A stretch of 64,000 nucleotides of DNA from Lunularia cruciata. Its lineage: Eukaryota; Streptophyta; Marchantiopsida; Lunulariales; Lunulariaceae. The stretch's first letter is position 1, and each line of letters begins with the position of its first letter. The translations under genes were made by a program, and so were the position numbers. The stretch spans positions 3,663,001 through 3,727,000 of the forward strand of contig OX419756.1 of NCBI GenBank assembly GCA_948567375.1, in the 5' to 3' direction. Below the pieces are notes generated by a model, which did not search any database, was not told the DNA's origin, and saw only the letters and a program-made list of their open reading frames with translations. Positions 13,430-25,005 of the stretch are shown one piece after another.

Positions 13430-13612
13430 CAAGTAGGATTCCGTAACAAAAATATGGTATACAGGTGTCCAAGAAAAGCTACCGGTGGGCTCGAACCGGA
13501 GCTCCACGCCTGGCAGAAAGCAAGGATGTTCTTTAGTCTCTATAGATACTAAACCCATGATAAGCATGGAAATTTTTTCATTTGTGTGGTATAAAGGCCT
13601 CCGTGCCAACAG
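13430..13612 (-). repeat. Candidate tRNA-related SINE-like insertion
   Basis: On the minus strand an A-box-like TGGCACGGAGG (13598-13608) is followed about 100 bases later by GGTTCGAGCCC (13487-13497), an exact match to the Pol III B-box consensus GGTTCGANNCC. The segment is wedged between R1 copies C and D and the downstream side is AT-rich. The A-to-B spacing is longer than in a tRNA, so this is only a candidate. Confidence 0.3.
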
Positions 13613-15060
13613 GATATATATAGGTATATGAGAGAAGAAGCTGTTGTGTGAATGGGTTATCCAGAACTCATGAAATGCAAATGATCGATAAGCAAAATGT
13701 ACATGATTCACAATGCTAGAGTAGTGGTTAAGCCCTAAGGTAAAATTCATCGAATGTAACCTGCAGCAAAAGCATAATTGAAACAAATTGAGAATAACAT
13801 ATGGCCAACGGACTAGTAAACAGCGTGAATTCAAGAGCAACGGACTAGTAAACAACGTGAATTCAAGAGCACCTGTGCAAAAGACTATGAGAAATAGGAA
13901 ACAGTATGTAAGAGCCTGCCAACAAGCAATGCATGAACGATAAAGATTAAGAACGTGGGCTGGAGTCGGGTAGGAACGCTGTAGACACGAGAGGTCGAGC
14001 AGGAATCAGTCAAAGAGCAAAGGAGAATACTAGGGAGGAAATTAGTTTGGGAATGGAGGAGTGGAACAATACAGAGTTATCGGATGGTGTGGCTGTAGAA
14101 ACGGGTCAAAGTATAATAGGGTAACGAGAGCAAAGTGTAAGAGGACATGATTTAAAATATATCACAACAAGCGTTATGGACTCAAGACACTAAACAGCAA
14201 AGGGAAGCAGAAGGCAGCCATAATAAACCTCCACGAAAACACATGCAATTTCATCAATGCCTCTCGTAGTGCCAAAGTGACTGAGCAATTGTCAGTATCC
14301 CTCATACTGAGTTCCTACTCGAAAACTCATCAATGCCAAGGCAAACTCGGTTGCTCCCCTAAAGTGTCACTCATAATGTAGTGGGAATGATGAAAAACTG
14401 AAGAACAGAAGTGGAAGTTAGGAAAGAAAGAGCAAGCAGAAGTGCAGGCACATAAATAAACGCAAGAGTCTTAGCCACATGATGAGGATCAGGCAAGAAA
14501 GAAATGAATCAACATGAGTAAGAGGAGTGGAGGAACCGAGACATACCTGATGAATCCCTGAAATCACATACATACATTAGTAGAGAGAAAATCCAAGACA
14601 CAACAATGAGGAGTAATCAAGCAGAGGTTATTACTTCTACAAATGGGGAGCAAGAAACATCAGCACCCCACGGTAAAGGACTGAGTGAACTCAAACAGGA
14701 AGAACAAAGGCGAAGTGCAAGAAAGAAAGAATAGAGAAGCAAGGAAAAACTTTAAAAAAGTTATGGCAACACAAAAGCACATAGAAAGGAGGCAAAATCT
14801 GCCTGGGTTTAACTGAGGGACAAAGAAAACCCATGTGTCCATAAGCAAAGGCCCAACATGTCCAGAAACAAACCAATAGAAATCCATATGGCAGAAAAAC
14901 CAAAACACTGGTAAACATTTATATGTAAGTTCAAGAGTCAAGTAGGACTCATGTATAACTGTAAGGTACGCGAGCTTATGGGGAAACACTACTGGTAGAC
15001 TCGAACATGAACAGTACGGTATTCAAGCCTATGGGAAAAACAGTAAGACAAATAGTACCA
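13613..15060 (-). repeat. R1 repeat copy D, longest minus-strand copy
   Basis: Minus-strand copy from about 15060 down to the tail (TATACCTATATATATC) near 13612. It extends further 5' than copies C and E, through pyrimidine-rich blocks such as CTCTCTACTAATGTATG. A 32-bp piece containing ACTAGTCCGTTG is duplicated in tandem near 13805-13870. Short ORFs inside (for example 14660-14989 minus) show no known domain. Confidence 0.55.
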
Positions 15061-16394
15061 TGATGTCGCGGACGGTTATTTCCGGTGTGATTCATATGTA
15101 GCTGATATAGAGTGAGTCCGATCATGTTCAACCTTGATAGAATTGCATAGCGTTCTCCACTCATCATAGTATTGGTGCATTGGACACAAGTATCACATCT
15201 ATCACAACTATCAAGAATCACTAATAAGGGCTGGGATAAACCCTTAATGCTCTCTACCAGCATGAGCCCGTCATGATCAGTATTTCACACGGGAAGTAAG
15301 TGTCTTCATAGAAAGCCTGCAGTACAACACTGAACATTTCGTCAGTGCCGAGAGAGCGGGATGCGAATGCCAGTAACCATCGTCCCCACTTTGGACATTA
15401 CGTGTATATATCACTATCACATAGAAAGGTCTTACTATGTGCCAACCGTATCTGTATTGCTCGCATACCTCTTCCCATGTCTGTCCAATTTGTGAGTTAT
15501 TGCAAATGGATCCTTATGTTCATCAAAACTGCTTCATCAATATTCTCATCTGCCGGAACCTATCCACATCAGCTCAGTTCTGTTACATAAATTCGAGATT
15601 AATAGATCAAAAATTACCCAATAAACATCAACCGTCTATTCTCCAGAAAGTCCAATCCTTACCAATCTAGAACGTGAAGGCAAGTTTCTTCTTGAGCCAA
15701 ATGTGAATGGAACTATATTATTAGTTCGTATGAGGGAAATATTTTCCGAAGTTTCAACTTCACATAGCGTTCTTTGCGTCGGCACCACCAAGCTTGAAAT
15801 AGTGATCAATGGACGACAATACAAAAGTGCTTTGTACCTCCTTGGCTCTTGAGGATTACATATCAATGCCACCAGTATGACTAAATTTCTGAATTTCTAC
15901 GAGGTTGAGGTTGAAATCGCACTTCATTCCAAATAGGATTCCGTTGAATGCTGTCCTCTAGGCTGATCGTAACGCAAATATGTCGTACTTTTGACGGTAT
16001 CTTGGCCAATCTCTTGAAAGAACCCCTTATCATTCCTCAACCTGCACTTGCCAGCATCTGGATACGAATTAAATCCAGATTCGGAACATCAGCTGGATGA
16101 TGCTTGTTGAGAACAGTGCTCTCGACGATCTTTGCAGTATCACCACAAACGCTCGACTTCAACAAGCTTGAATGCAGTAATTCCTAGGCCAGTAGACAGT
16201 TGATTAGCGAAGAACGTGGGATACCGATGTCTACAGCGGGGAAACGGTCTTGTCCGTATCGAGGAACTAACAATTGGCTAAATCCACTGAGAAGCATACC
16301 ACGTACAACCAACTGGGACAACCGTCGCCACTGGAAGCAACCCAGTATTATCCGCCACGGCACCATCATGTTGAAGTAGAAGCTGAGGTTTACG
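15061..16394. other. Spacer downstream of COQ2, no recognised gene
   Basis: Less AT-rich than the repeat blocks. ORFs such as 15437-15670 plus and 15636-15872 minus have no recognisable family. The part next to 16394 probably includes the 3' UTR of the minus-strand COQ2 gene. Confidence 0.35.
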
Positions 16395-19300
16395 CTACGT
16401 GACCAGCTTTCCTGCAACTATAGCACCACAAACAATTGCTCCAAACCATTTGTTCGACACGAATCTGTTCAAATGCGGCTGAGGTTAGCTTGCAACTGAA
16501 TCGCAAAGTGTATATCGTGTGCAAGCGAGGACAAGACCTCACAAATCTAAAATCTTCTAAGCGACACTTGATTTGAGCACACCTACTAAACTGATTCTCA
16601 GGACATTAGACCCTGCTGACGCACAAATGCGTAATTGGAGAATATGAAAGCTGAATAAGTGTAAAGCTTACTTGGAACTGCAGTCAGCCCGATTGTGGAT
16701 GTCCACGGTAGAAATCTGCCACGCTAAATGGCCTGCTGATGCAATCACACCTGCGTAAAATGGCCATCCTGCCATGTGGAAGATGACCAAACGAATCAGT
16801 TTCTGGATAGATTTACATGACTGCAGGTCTAAAATATAGGTATATGAGGGCAGAAGCAATTCTGGGAACGGGTGATCCACAACTCATGAAATGTAAATGA
16901 TCGGTAACCAAGATGTACTTTATGCACAATGCTAGAATAGTAATAAATCCACAAAGTAGGTTGCATCGAATGTAACCTGAAGAAAAGGCATAATTGCAAC
17001 AAATTGAGAATAACATATATCTAAAGGACTAGTAAACAACTTGAAATCGATAACAGCTATGCCAACGAATGCGAGAAATATAAAACGTTATGTAATTGAC
17101 CACCAGTAAGCAGTGCGTGAACAATGAAAATTAAACCGTAGGCTGGAGTCGGGTAGGAACACTGTAGACACGGGAGGTCGAACCATGAATTAGGCAAAGA
17201 GTGAAGGAAAAATAATGAGGGAATTAGCTGGGGAATGGAGTGGAACAATGCGAGAGCCTATGGATGGTGTTGCTGCAGAGACATATCGAAGTGTAACAGG
17301 GTAACGAGTGCAAAGCGAAAGAGGACATGATATAAAGTATATCGCAACAAGCGCTATGGACGCTCCAGTCCTGAGACACTAAACAGCAAAGGGAAGCAGA
17401 AGGCGGCCATACATGACTGCAGGTCTAAGATATACACATTGAGGAAAATGCTATCACGAATATCGATTAGGAGGAGACTCTTTGAATGCTTCTCAAAATT
17501 GATCTTTCACAATAGATTGCTAACCTACACACTAATGGAACCTAGAGTAGGAACGGTCCATAGGGTCCTTCAGGACACTACCAAACAAAAACAAGATACA
17601 AATCGTAGTATGTTACAGAACTGTTTTATATACAATCGTTCGTGGACCTTGGAAAGATTTACAGAAAGCAACAGAATTGCTAATTTATTTGCAAGACTAT
17701 CAGTTCATTCGCTTACCAGCATAAAACTGGATCAGGACTTCAAGTTTCACCCTTTGGTTGTATAAATATTACTCACCAAGTTCCGCGTTGTAACCGGCTA
17801 GAGATAATCCAGCGACACAGGCAGCACTAAAACCAGCCAGCCAGGTTTTAGTCTCGTTACCAAATCGCAGAGCAGTTGACTTTACACCAACCTTCAAATC
17901 ATCGTCCTTATCCTGAAATTATGACAGAAAACGGCCTCAGATACTCGTGAACAAAATTCCGGTCCGGTCCACCATTCTATGTCGTGACGTTCTTTGCTGT
18001 ACCACATCACCACACTACTAGTTTCCTGGATGATTCAAATCAACGGTACTCATCCTATTTAATGCACATTGGACAAACGTATCCACATACGTCTTGGCCA
18101 ACCCAGCGTGTTTAGAACTCAGAAGATCATACCTTTGCAAATGCAATCTGTTAGTTTAGAAAATGCAAAGTACCTGATGAGCGTAGATAGTATCGTAAAC
18201 AAGGGTCCAGCTAACGCCAGAAGCATAAAGTGGAAGAACTACAGAAAGATCAAGGCCATCATGTACAGCTGCCCAGCCAAGCAGGGCACCCCAGTTGAAG
18301 GTCAAACCTAGAAAAGCCTGTGGCTGAGGTATAGAAACAAGAAAAGAAGAACCACTGTGTTAGTGTTTGATTCCATTCATGACTACCATGTACGCACCGT
18401 CTTCTTTACATTTCCTGGTGTGAGGTTGTTTGTTGTGGTCATATCCTCTTCAGCAAAAATGAGAATAAGATACTAGAAAACCTGTCCCAGCACATGTAAG
18501 AAGGAAGTGATGTCTATGAAGAACGATGAGAATCACACAATTTTATCACCATGTTATTTAGGAGTGATACTCACCCAGTAGGTCCACCTTTTCATTAGTG
18601 GATACGTGCCGACTAACAAAAGCGAGGATGCCCCTAATATTCGGCTGCACGATGACGGTCAAAACGCATGTCCATTGGTCTCTAATGTATGAAGGAAGAA
18701 AATTAAATCTCATTCTTCCCTCACTTGCCTTCTTACATCTACCTTTGGATTTCATGACCTTTCATTCCAAGTTCTAAATTCCAGCCGAAGAGAATTCACT
18801 GTGCTTCCAGTATGGTAATTCAACCCACGCGATCACAGTGACAAGTATACAGTAAGAGAAAGGAGCAACACATTTGTTCCCTTCATCGCGGGAAGGTAAG
18901 AGAAACAATGACACGAGAGCAGACTCACATTTAGAAAGTCATGGAAATTAAAAAGAACTGGTAACTAACCTGAAGTCATTAAGCTGGAGAAGAACCCCGA
19001 GCCCAAGCAAAAGCTGACATCCCAGAAAGGTAACTCCTTGAAAAGTTGTCAAAGTTCCTGAAGCGATGGGTCGTTCTCGAGTCCGTTCAACCTACGCGAT
19101 AATACGTACTGTAACAAGAAGTTGATACTCGAGTTCTCGACATCCAGCATTTTATTCAAGTAGACGTCCCAGAGGCCTTCCATACAATCATATGAAGAAA
19201 CGTTTCAAAAATCCAACACCGGGGAGTTCCCAGCTGCCTTGCATAGATGATGTACGCGTGTCCGGTAGTTTTGTACTAGTTGTTATCTCTATCAACCTTG

Positions 19301-20440
19301 TTCAAATCGGAATAAAAGCATCTAGAAGCTGAAACTAGTTCGACGAATGAGACACGGTTGCTCTGCTACTTCTACGGATGCTCACCTTTCCGTCAATATC
19401 ACTGTCCCATAAGTCATTCACCGTGCAACCCGCACCTCTCAGAAGAACGGCGCCTAAGCCAAACAAACTCAGCATCTTTAAGTCTGGGAAACAGCCTGAA
19501 GGTGCTGCTAAGCAGATGGACCTAGAAGACCAAAATACACGGAGGGTTATGGAAAGAACAGTAAAGATTACGTTCGTATCATCATCAGGGAAGTTCATAT
19601 AGAATGGGATGAACTCACACAACTGAATTCCCCAAGCAAGAGATAAGACTTCGGATTGAAGTCTGAAATAACTTCGACAAATTACTGCAATCCATAAGGT
19701 CTCTTACCAAAAGCAAGGCCAGGCAAGTAACCAAGTGCCAATAGGTCTGTCTACTCGTGCTAACTCAGCAAATGGTTGTAGACTTCTAGGTAAAAACTTC
19801 TTTGGCCATAACTCTTGCTTAAGACTGTCTCGCACTGGTGCTGTCTTCTCCTCCTGCTCATCAAGGTCACTACCTTCCCCTGAATCTGCAGTAACTTTTT
19901 TGCTGGTTGTGGAAAACGGGCGACCTTCGACGACGAATAGTGCAACAGATTTAGTCCTTGACTTTGCGACATGGACAATTTCATTAGGACAGATCGGGTC
20001 GAGTAAAAGAGACTCTTTGAAGTAGAGCTGCTTCTCAACTTTGGCCGACGACGCACATCTAATGTGGGGCAAATCCTTGTGGACTTCACGTTTGGCGTCC
20101 TCACTTTGAGCTCCTGAGAATGCTCCTTGTCTGGATGTTGTCTGTTTAAAAGAGAAAATATCAAACCGCGGTACCACCCGGACGTCCGACTGTACAAGAG
20201 CAAATCTCCTGGAAATCGTGTAAGATGGTCCCAGATCTCTCACTACAGGTTCATCAAGTAACGCCTGCAAATCTGAGGAGCATGTTCTCCATTCCTGACG
20301 TCGCTGCATGAAGCCCACCAGAACGAAGTCAGATCTAGTCCGCTAATTTCTCCACAAACTCACGAATACCCTTAAGCCCAGTGTCTAGAACTACTTACAA
20401 GATTCCTGGTGGTGCGGCGAAGAATTGCGCGCAGCGCCAT
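16395..20440 (-). CDS. 4-hydroxybenzoate polyprenyltransferase, mitochondrial (COQ2/PPT1), nine exons
   Basis: Exons on the minus strand, 5' to 3': 20399-20440, 19708-20303, 19386-19521, 18970-19091, 18575-18644, 18174-18323, 17777-17912, 16672-16768, 16395-16464. They sum to 1419 nt, 472 residues, with all GT-AG junctions in phase and a TAG stop. The enzyme attaches the polyprenyl tail to 4-hydroxybenzoate in ubiquinone synthesis, in the inner mitochondrial membrane. The start [14 protein letters not shown] is an arginine-rich, acid-free presequence encoded by its own small exon. Exon 2 adds a long variable region, then [20 protein letters not shown]. The two UbiA metal-diphosphate motifs are intact: NDLWDSDID at 248-256 and [13 protein letters not shown] at 365-377. 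Hydrophobic segments follow in the UbiA order. The N-terminal region makes it longer than the roughly 400 residues usual in plants. Intron 7 (16769-17776) carries an R1 insertion. Confidence 0.95.
16833..17409 (-). mobile_element. 5'-truncated R1 retroposon in COQ2 intron 7, with 19-bp target duplication
   Basis: The string TACATGACTGCAGGTCTAA flanks the insert on both sides (16814-16832 and 17410-17428). Between them is a 577-bp R1 copy in minus orientation, cut at its 5' end at GGCCGCCTTCTGC and ending with the R1 tail and ATATACCTATATT. A long direct duplication, truncation at the 5' end and a TA-rich tail are hallmarks of target-primed reverse transcription (LINE- or SINE-like mobilisation). 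No coding capacity is visible. The insertion leaves both splice sites of the intron intact. Confidence 0.8.
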
Positions 20441-21549
20441 GGGGTGAGACAGTGGTCAGACACATATATCTCAAAGACCTGTTTGTGTAGATTAGGGGTG
20501 TACTTCCATTTTGGTTGCAGGTGGAAAAGCCTCAAATTCAGGTGAGACAGTGGGATTCGTTCTTCATTAACCGTGTTGTTGTGCTCTTCTCTGCTCCTTC
20601 CAAGCAGACTCGCACAGAAATTAAAGGGATCTGATGTGTCCGGTTCCTCACCAGAATAATAGCATGTCGACACTCAACAAAAGTTGTTGTTCCTTCAGAG
20701 TTGCAATGCACCGATGGTCTAACTCAATCTACTGCTACGTTCGTGGTTCGAATGCGCTGCATGAGAAAACCGGATGATTTCTGAAACCAGAAGAGTACCA
20801 AGTGTTTTGCTGAGGAATGTGGGGCAGATACCAGACCTCGAGTTATCGAACTCGAGTTAAATGTTCGTAGTTCGCGTGTGAAGCGAACTCCACACGAAAT
20901 TCCAGTGTGACATGCAGAAGGACATATATGTATTCAGTTTTCTCGGTGATTGTGAGCAGAGCGTGGAGTATGGAAATTAATCATTTTGTAAACGCCACGA
21001 CCTTTTCGTAGGAGATGATAATTTTAGACGGATCATAAGACATTTGTATAGTACCATTTATCTTGGGAAGATCCTTGATACTAAGGAGAATATGTCGTAA
21101 TTTAAGTTGTAGTTGATAGACAACCTATTCCAACATTTACTTATAAAGTCATTTCCTCATTTATTCGATGCATATTACCCATGTTCTCTCATTTACCATA
21201 GGCACTACCTCCCTTCTTCTTTACTAAAGGACCAACCTTATTTTCTTTAGTGTATTGTCCCCTACGGGAGGAAAGTATACTAAATTCATGGTACACTTCT
21301 CTTCCTCCAAAGAAGAGCACTATAGTGTTAATCGCAATTCATAAAAGGCTAAAAATACAAGGTCATGAATGTTCAACTTGATGAAAAAGATATTTTATAA
21401 TCAAGCCAATCTAGACCATGGTGTTTATTTCTTATCTATTTGCTAAATTCCTCAAAAACAAGTAGGTTCTGTTGCCAAAACATTTATTGAAGACCATCCA
21501 ATCCAACTCCAAGGAAGGTATGTTAGCTTTGGAATTACATCACTAGAGC
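20441..21549. other. Upstream region of COQ2 and start of AT-rich block
   Basis: The first few hundred bases probably hold the 5' UTR and promoter of the minus-strand COQ2 gene; no convincing TATA box was singled out. From about 21000 the sequence becomes AT-rich, with no recognisable gene. Confidence 0.35.
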
Positions 21550-21933
21550 ATAATGGAGAGAAACCAACTAGGAAACTTAGATAGACTTCACTATTTTAGA
21601 AATCAAACTAGAAGGATAATGAAAATAGGTGATATTGTGGACTGAAGGAGAAAATTGATGAACAAATTCAAAGATCATAATGGAAAGAAACCAACTAGGA
21701 AACTTAGATAGACTTCACTATTTTAGAAATCAAACTAGAAGGATAATGAAAATAGGTGATATTGTGGACTGAAGGAGAAAATTGATGAACAAATTCAAAG
21801 ATCATAATGGAAAGAAACCAACTAGGAAACTTAGATAGACTTCACTATTTTAGAAATCAAACTAGAAGGATAATGAAAATAGGTGATATTGGGGACTGAA
21901 GGAGAAAATTGATGAACAAATTCAAAGATCATC
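21550..21933. repeat. Three tandem copies of a 127-bp unit
   Basis: The unit containing AAACCAACTAGGAAACTTAG starts at 21561, 21688 and 21815, a regular period of 127 bp. Copies 2 and 3 are nearly identical while copy 1 carries more differences at its edge, suggesting recent local amplification. No ORF spans the array meaningfully. Confidence 0.85.
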
Positions 21934-22189
21934 GGATGAAAAATGATGAATTTTGCATAAAAATACCAAGAATGAAAAAAATATAAAAATATCAAGAAAA
22001 GAAATAGAAAATATAATATCACATTGGAGATCTCAAATGAGGAAACTTTGGATGCTTATCATGAATTTAGTTTTTAGCTTCGGTGTTTATAGAGGAAGTT
22101 AAGTAAAAGATTCTTGAGACTGCTCTTCTAAAAGCTATCTATCTTGGAATTGTAATACCATTCACTAGACATATTCTTTTTGGCCAAAC

Positions 22190-22450
22190 TTGTTTGACCA
22201 GCCAAATAGTACAAGGGTTGACATGTCACCAATCTATACAATGAACTAAGAGTGGAACTAGTTGACATATCACCAATCCATGTATTTGATCCAAAGGTGT
22301 AATTCTCTTTGAAGGTACCTTTTTTGTTTTATAATAAAGACAAAGTGCTCTATTGGTGAATCGGAGTATTGAGAATGAAACTTTGTGTTTCTCTTGGGGT
22401 TTCTCTTGTCTTTGAAACATTGCATGAGTGCAAGCCAAGCAAAATGTCTA
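22190..22450 (+). repeat. LTR-like dispersed repeat (copy 1)
   Basis: This block, starting at TTTGACCAGCCAAATAG, recurs at 54872-55100 on the plus strand and inverted at about 50340-50540. It contains a TATA-like stretch (TTTTATAATAAAGA) followed by a conserved transcribed-looking part, as expected for LTRs of one decayed LTR-retrotransposon family. No internal coding region is attached here. Confidence 0.45.
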
Positions 22451-24330
22451 TTTGGCATACTAGTAAGCTAATCGTTTATTTAACTTAAAGAGAAATAAAT
22501 TAAATAAAAAAATAAAATTGTATATTTTCTATCTATAAAGGCATAACAATACTGATACTTGGAATATAGTTAACAACCAAAAACCAATCAAATTTTTAGT
22601 CATAATTTTGCAATTTTTTGTTGGAATTTAGCAACCCATCATTGTATATCAAAATTCAATTTATCTATTCTAGGTTTGTAAATCACATGCAACTAAATGG
22701 ACAGCTTAGCATCAAGTCAAATTGATGATCAATCTTCAATCCAAATTTCACCACATCTCTATCAAAGCTTGTATGTTTACGCCTAAGTTTTGCTGTTTAG
22801 AGATTTCCTTAATTTTGGAGTAATGAATTTCCTTAAAGATTTTCTTATTTTGGTATACAAATTCTTTCCTCATCTCTATAGGTAATAGAAAGTACAAATC
22901 AAAGAATATGTCAATATTTACCGCGCAATCACCGTATACTCAACTCTCATTTTTGCCTCTTTTTCAACTTGATATAATTTCTCCCAACTATAACATAATA
23001 ATGGTACAACTTCTCATTGGCTAAATCCTATTATTCAAAATTTTTATTCATTTAATTCTCCACCTAAAGCATAGGTATTAGACAATATTCATGGTATCAG
23101 CATAAAATCTAGAACACCTCTATCAACTTCTAGAACACCAAATAGGAGTAGTTTGTTTGGGTGTTAAATAAGGATTTCAAATGAGGAATTAGGATTTTCA
23201 TGCAAAGGTCTCAAAGTCTTAGTGTTGCTTAAGTGTGAGTTCCAATCCTCAATACAATAGGGTGATATACTCTTGATAAGCATTAAAGAGAGAATATATA
23301 TATATAAAAATAAGGGGTAGACTAGGATAGCTCTGTTTATATGTCTCAAGAATATCGATGATGTTTAAGTATCATTAAGAAAGACCATCATAGTATCGCT
23401 AAATATTTTCTTGAAGTGTCATTTCAAATGTATTTATAATATAGAGGTTTTTGATCTTCTTGCAATTTTACTACGAAGGAGATGCATGAATATCACAGAA
23501 CTAACATTGGTGGCAAATATCCCCTAGCAGTTCTCCAATTTAGCAGATTTTATAAATTAGGCGGTCAGATTTTGCAATTATCAAGATTCTACATAAAGCT
23601 TAATTTACTTGGTAGAGCGAAAAGCCATTCAAAAGAGTATGTGTTATCTTCACTATAGAAAGGATATATAGTATCTATACTGGATATTATTAAAATTAAT
23701 AAATCACCTAGTAAGTCTAAGAAAGAGAAACTTCAGACCGGATTAAAATAAAATAAAGCTGGATAAAATTCAACCATATATAGTCAATCCAATTCTTCCC
23801 CTTTTAATATTAATGTAATTTTAATATATGTTAGGATGTCTTATTAGAATAAATATAGCCCAATGATCTTCAAAGATCTATATTCAATAACGGTTAATAA
23901 TTATGTCCCTAGAATTACTCATCTAAATGATTTTCAGCATTCATAAGACACAGTACATAGCACGAGCAAACAACTATTAACAATGAAATCGAATTTACGT
24001 CCCCCAATGATTTATCTTACCAATTTGTTCCTCTACTTTATATGAAAAGATTTCATTAATTTATACCTTCGCTAAATTAGACGAGATTTAAATGTATCTA
24101 AATGATGTATTTTGCCTCTGATTGTAGTCGAGATTACTGTATTTATTGGAGCAAAAGTATCTCGTCAGTTCTTCACAATTCAGAAGACATTCAAGCTGAT
24201 GCATAATAGCGTGCGCACCCATCTAGAGATACTTTACATGACATGCTAATTTCGGAACGGTGTAGAGAAGACTCGGATGTCTTATGGGAAGACTGAGATG
24301 GGGTAAGGGTTACCGTCGAGTGCTTCCCAC
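22451..24330. other. AT-rich decayed block, no recognised gene
   Basis: AT-rich with a TA microsatellite near 23290-23310. ORFs are short and without family. From about 24100 base composition returns to that of genic DNA, marking the promoter side of the GlnRS gene. Confidence 0.4.
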
Positions 24331-24334
24331 ACAC

Positions 24335-24349
24335 AGGGTTTAGGGTTTT
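24335..24349 (-). promoter_or_regulatory. Telo-box-like motif upstream of GlnRS
   Basis: AGGGTTTAGGGTTTT on the plus strand is AAAACCCTAAACCCT on the minus strand, two overlapping telo-box (AAACCCTA) motifs, about 660 bases upstream of the GlnRS start codon. Telo-boxes are known in plant promoters of translation-machinery genes such as ribosomal proteins and elongation factors. A role here is inferred from position and gene class. Confidence 0.45.
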
Positions 24350-25005
24350 GGGCGTTCGCTACGAATGCGTGCGTTGAACTACGACTGCATCACGTCCACT
24401 GCGTTCCAGTTTGATGTACAGTACTGTAGTAAGTTTAACTTCCCATGAAACTAACAATGTGCCGACCTGAGTAAATTAGTCAACAGACCACGAAGGATAT
24501 GCCGCACTCCGCCAAGTAAATTGGAAGCAGGGGGTGTGACTGTGTTAGCACATCGATAATCAACGCATTCCGCAGCATTTTATGAAGAAGTTTTGGTGCG
24601 TATTTACAATTCATGTTATGACCTATGACAGTCGTCCGACGAGTAGTTGTTTGTTGCACGCAGAAACTACATGAATGTATAATTGAGAGAATTTGAGTAG
24701 CGTATACTGGAGGGTGAATTTCGATTTTTTTCCCCATGTAATAATTTAAACCAAGCTCGCTAGCTCTCGTCTGCCCGACTTCTGAAGCTCCTGATAACTA
24801 CGTAGTGTTACAGAAGATGCTCTGGTAAGGCAATCGTATTTACGAGCTGCAGGATCTGTTATCGGGAAGCTCTCTCTGATTGCAGTGCCCTTGAGAACTA
24901 ATAGCCTCTTCGTTGGTGGTTGGAATAGTTGACAGAGGTCTCATAATCGCTGCTGGTAGTTGAAACACAGAAGGAAGATTTTGAAGACGAAGCTGGAAGT
25001 ATAAA

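Noticed and set aside
14660-14989. Hydrophobic ORF in R1 copy D as a membrane protein.
   Set aside because: It arises from the pyrimidine-rich R1 consensus, is not open in other R1 copies, and shows no conserved codon pattern.
15437-15670. Zinc-finger-like reading (CPICELLQ...HQNC).
   Set aside because: Isolated cysteines in a short ORF without a complete zinc-binding pattern or any conserved surroundings.
20310-20318. COQ2 starting within the large 5' exon (at 20309 or at the non-ATG 20318).
   Set aside because: A separate upstream exon with ATG at 20440 supplies an arginine-rich presequence and joins in phase at a clean acceptor (TTCATGCAG) that removes those positions.
21550-21933. CRISPR-like or satellite array.
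   Set aside because: Only three long, directly adjacent 127-bp copies without spacers, in a plant nuclear context; an ordinary tandem duplication.
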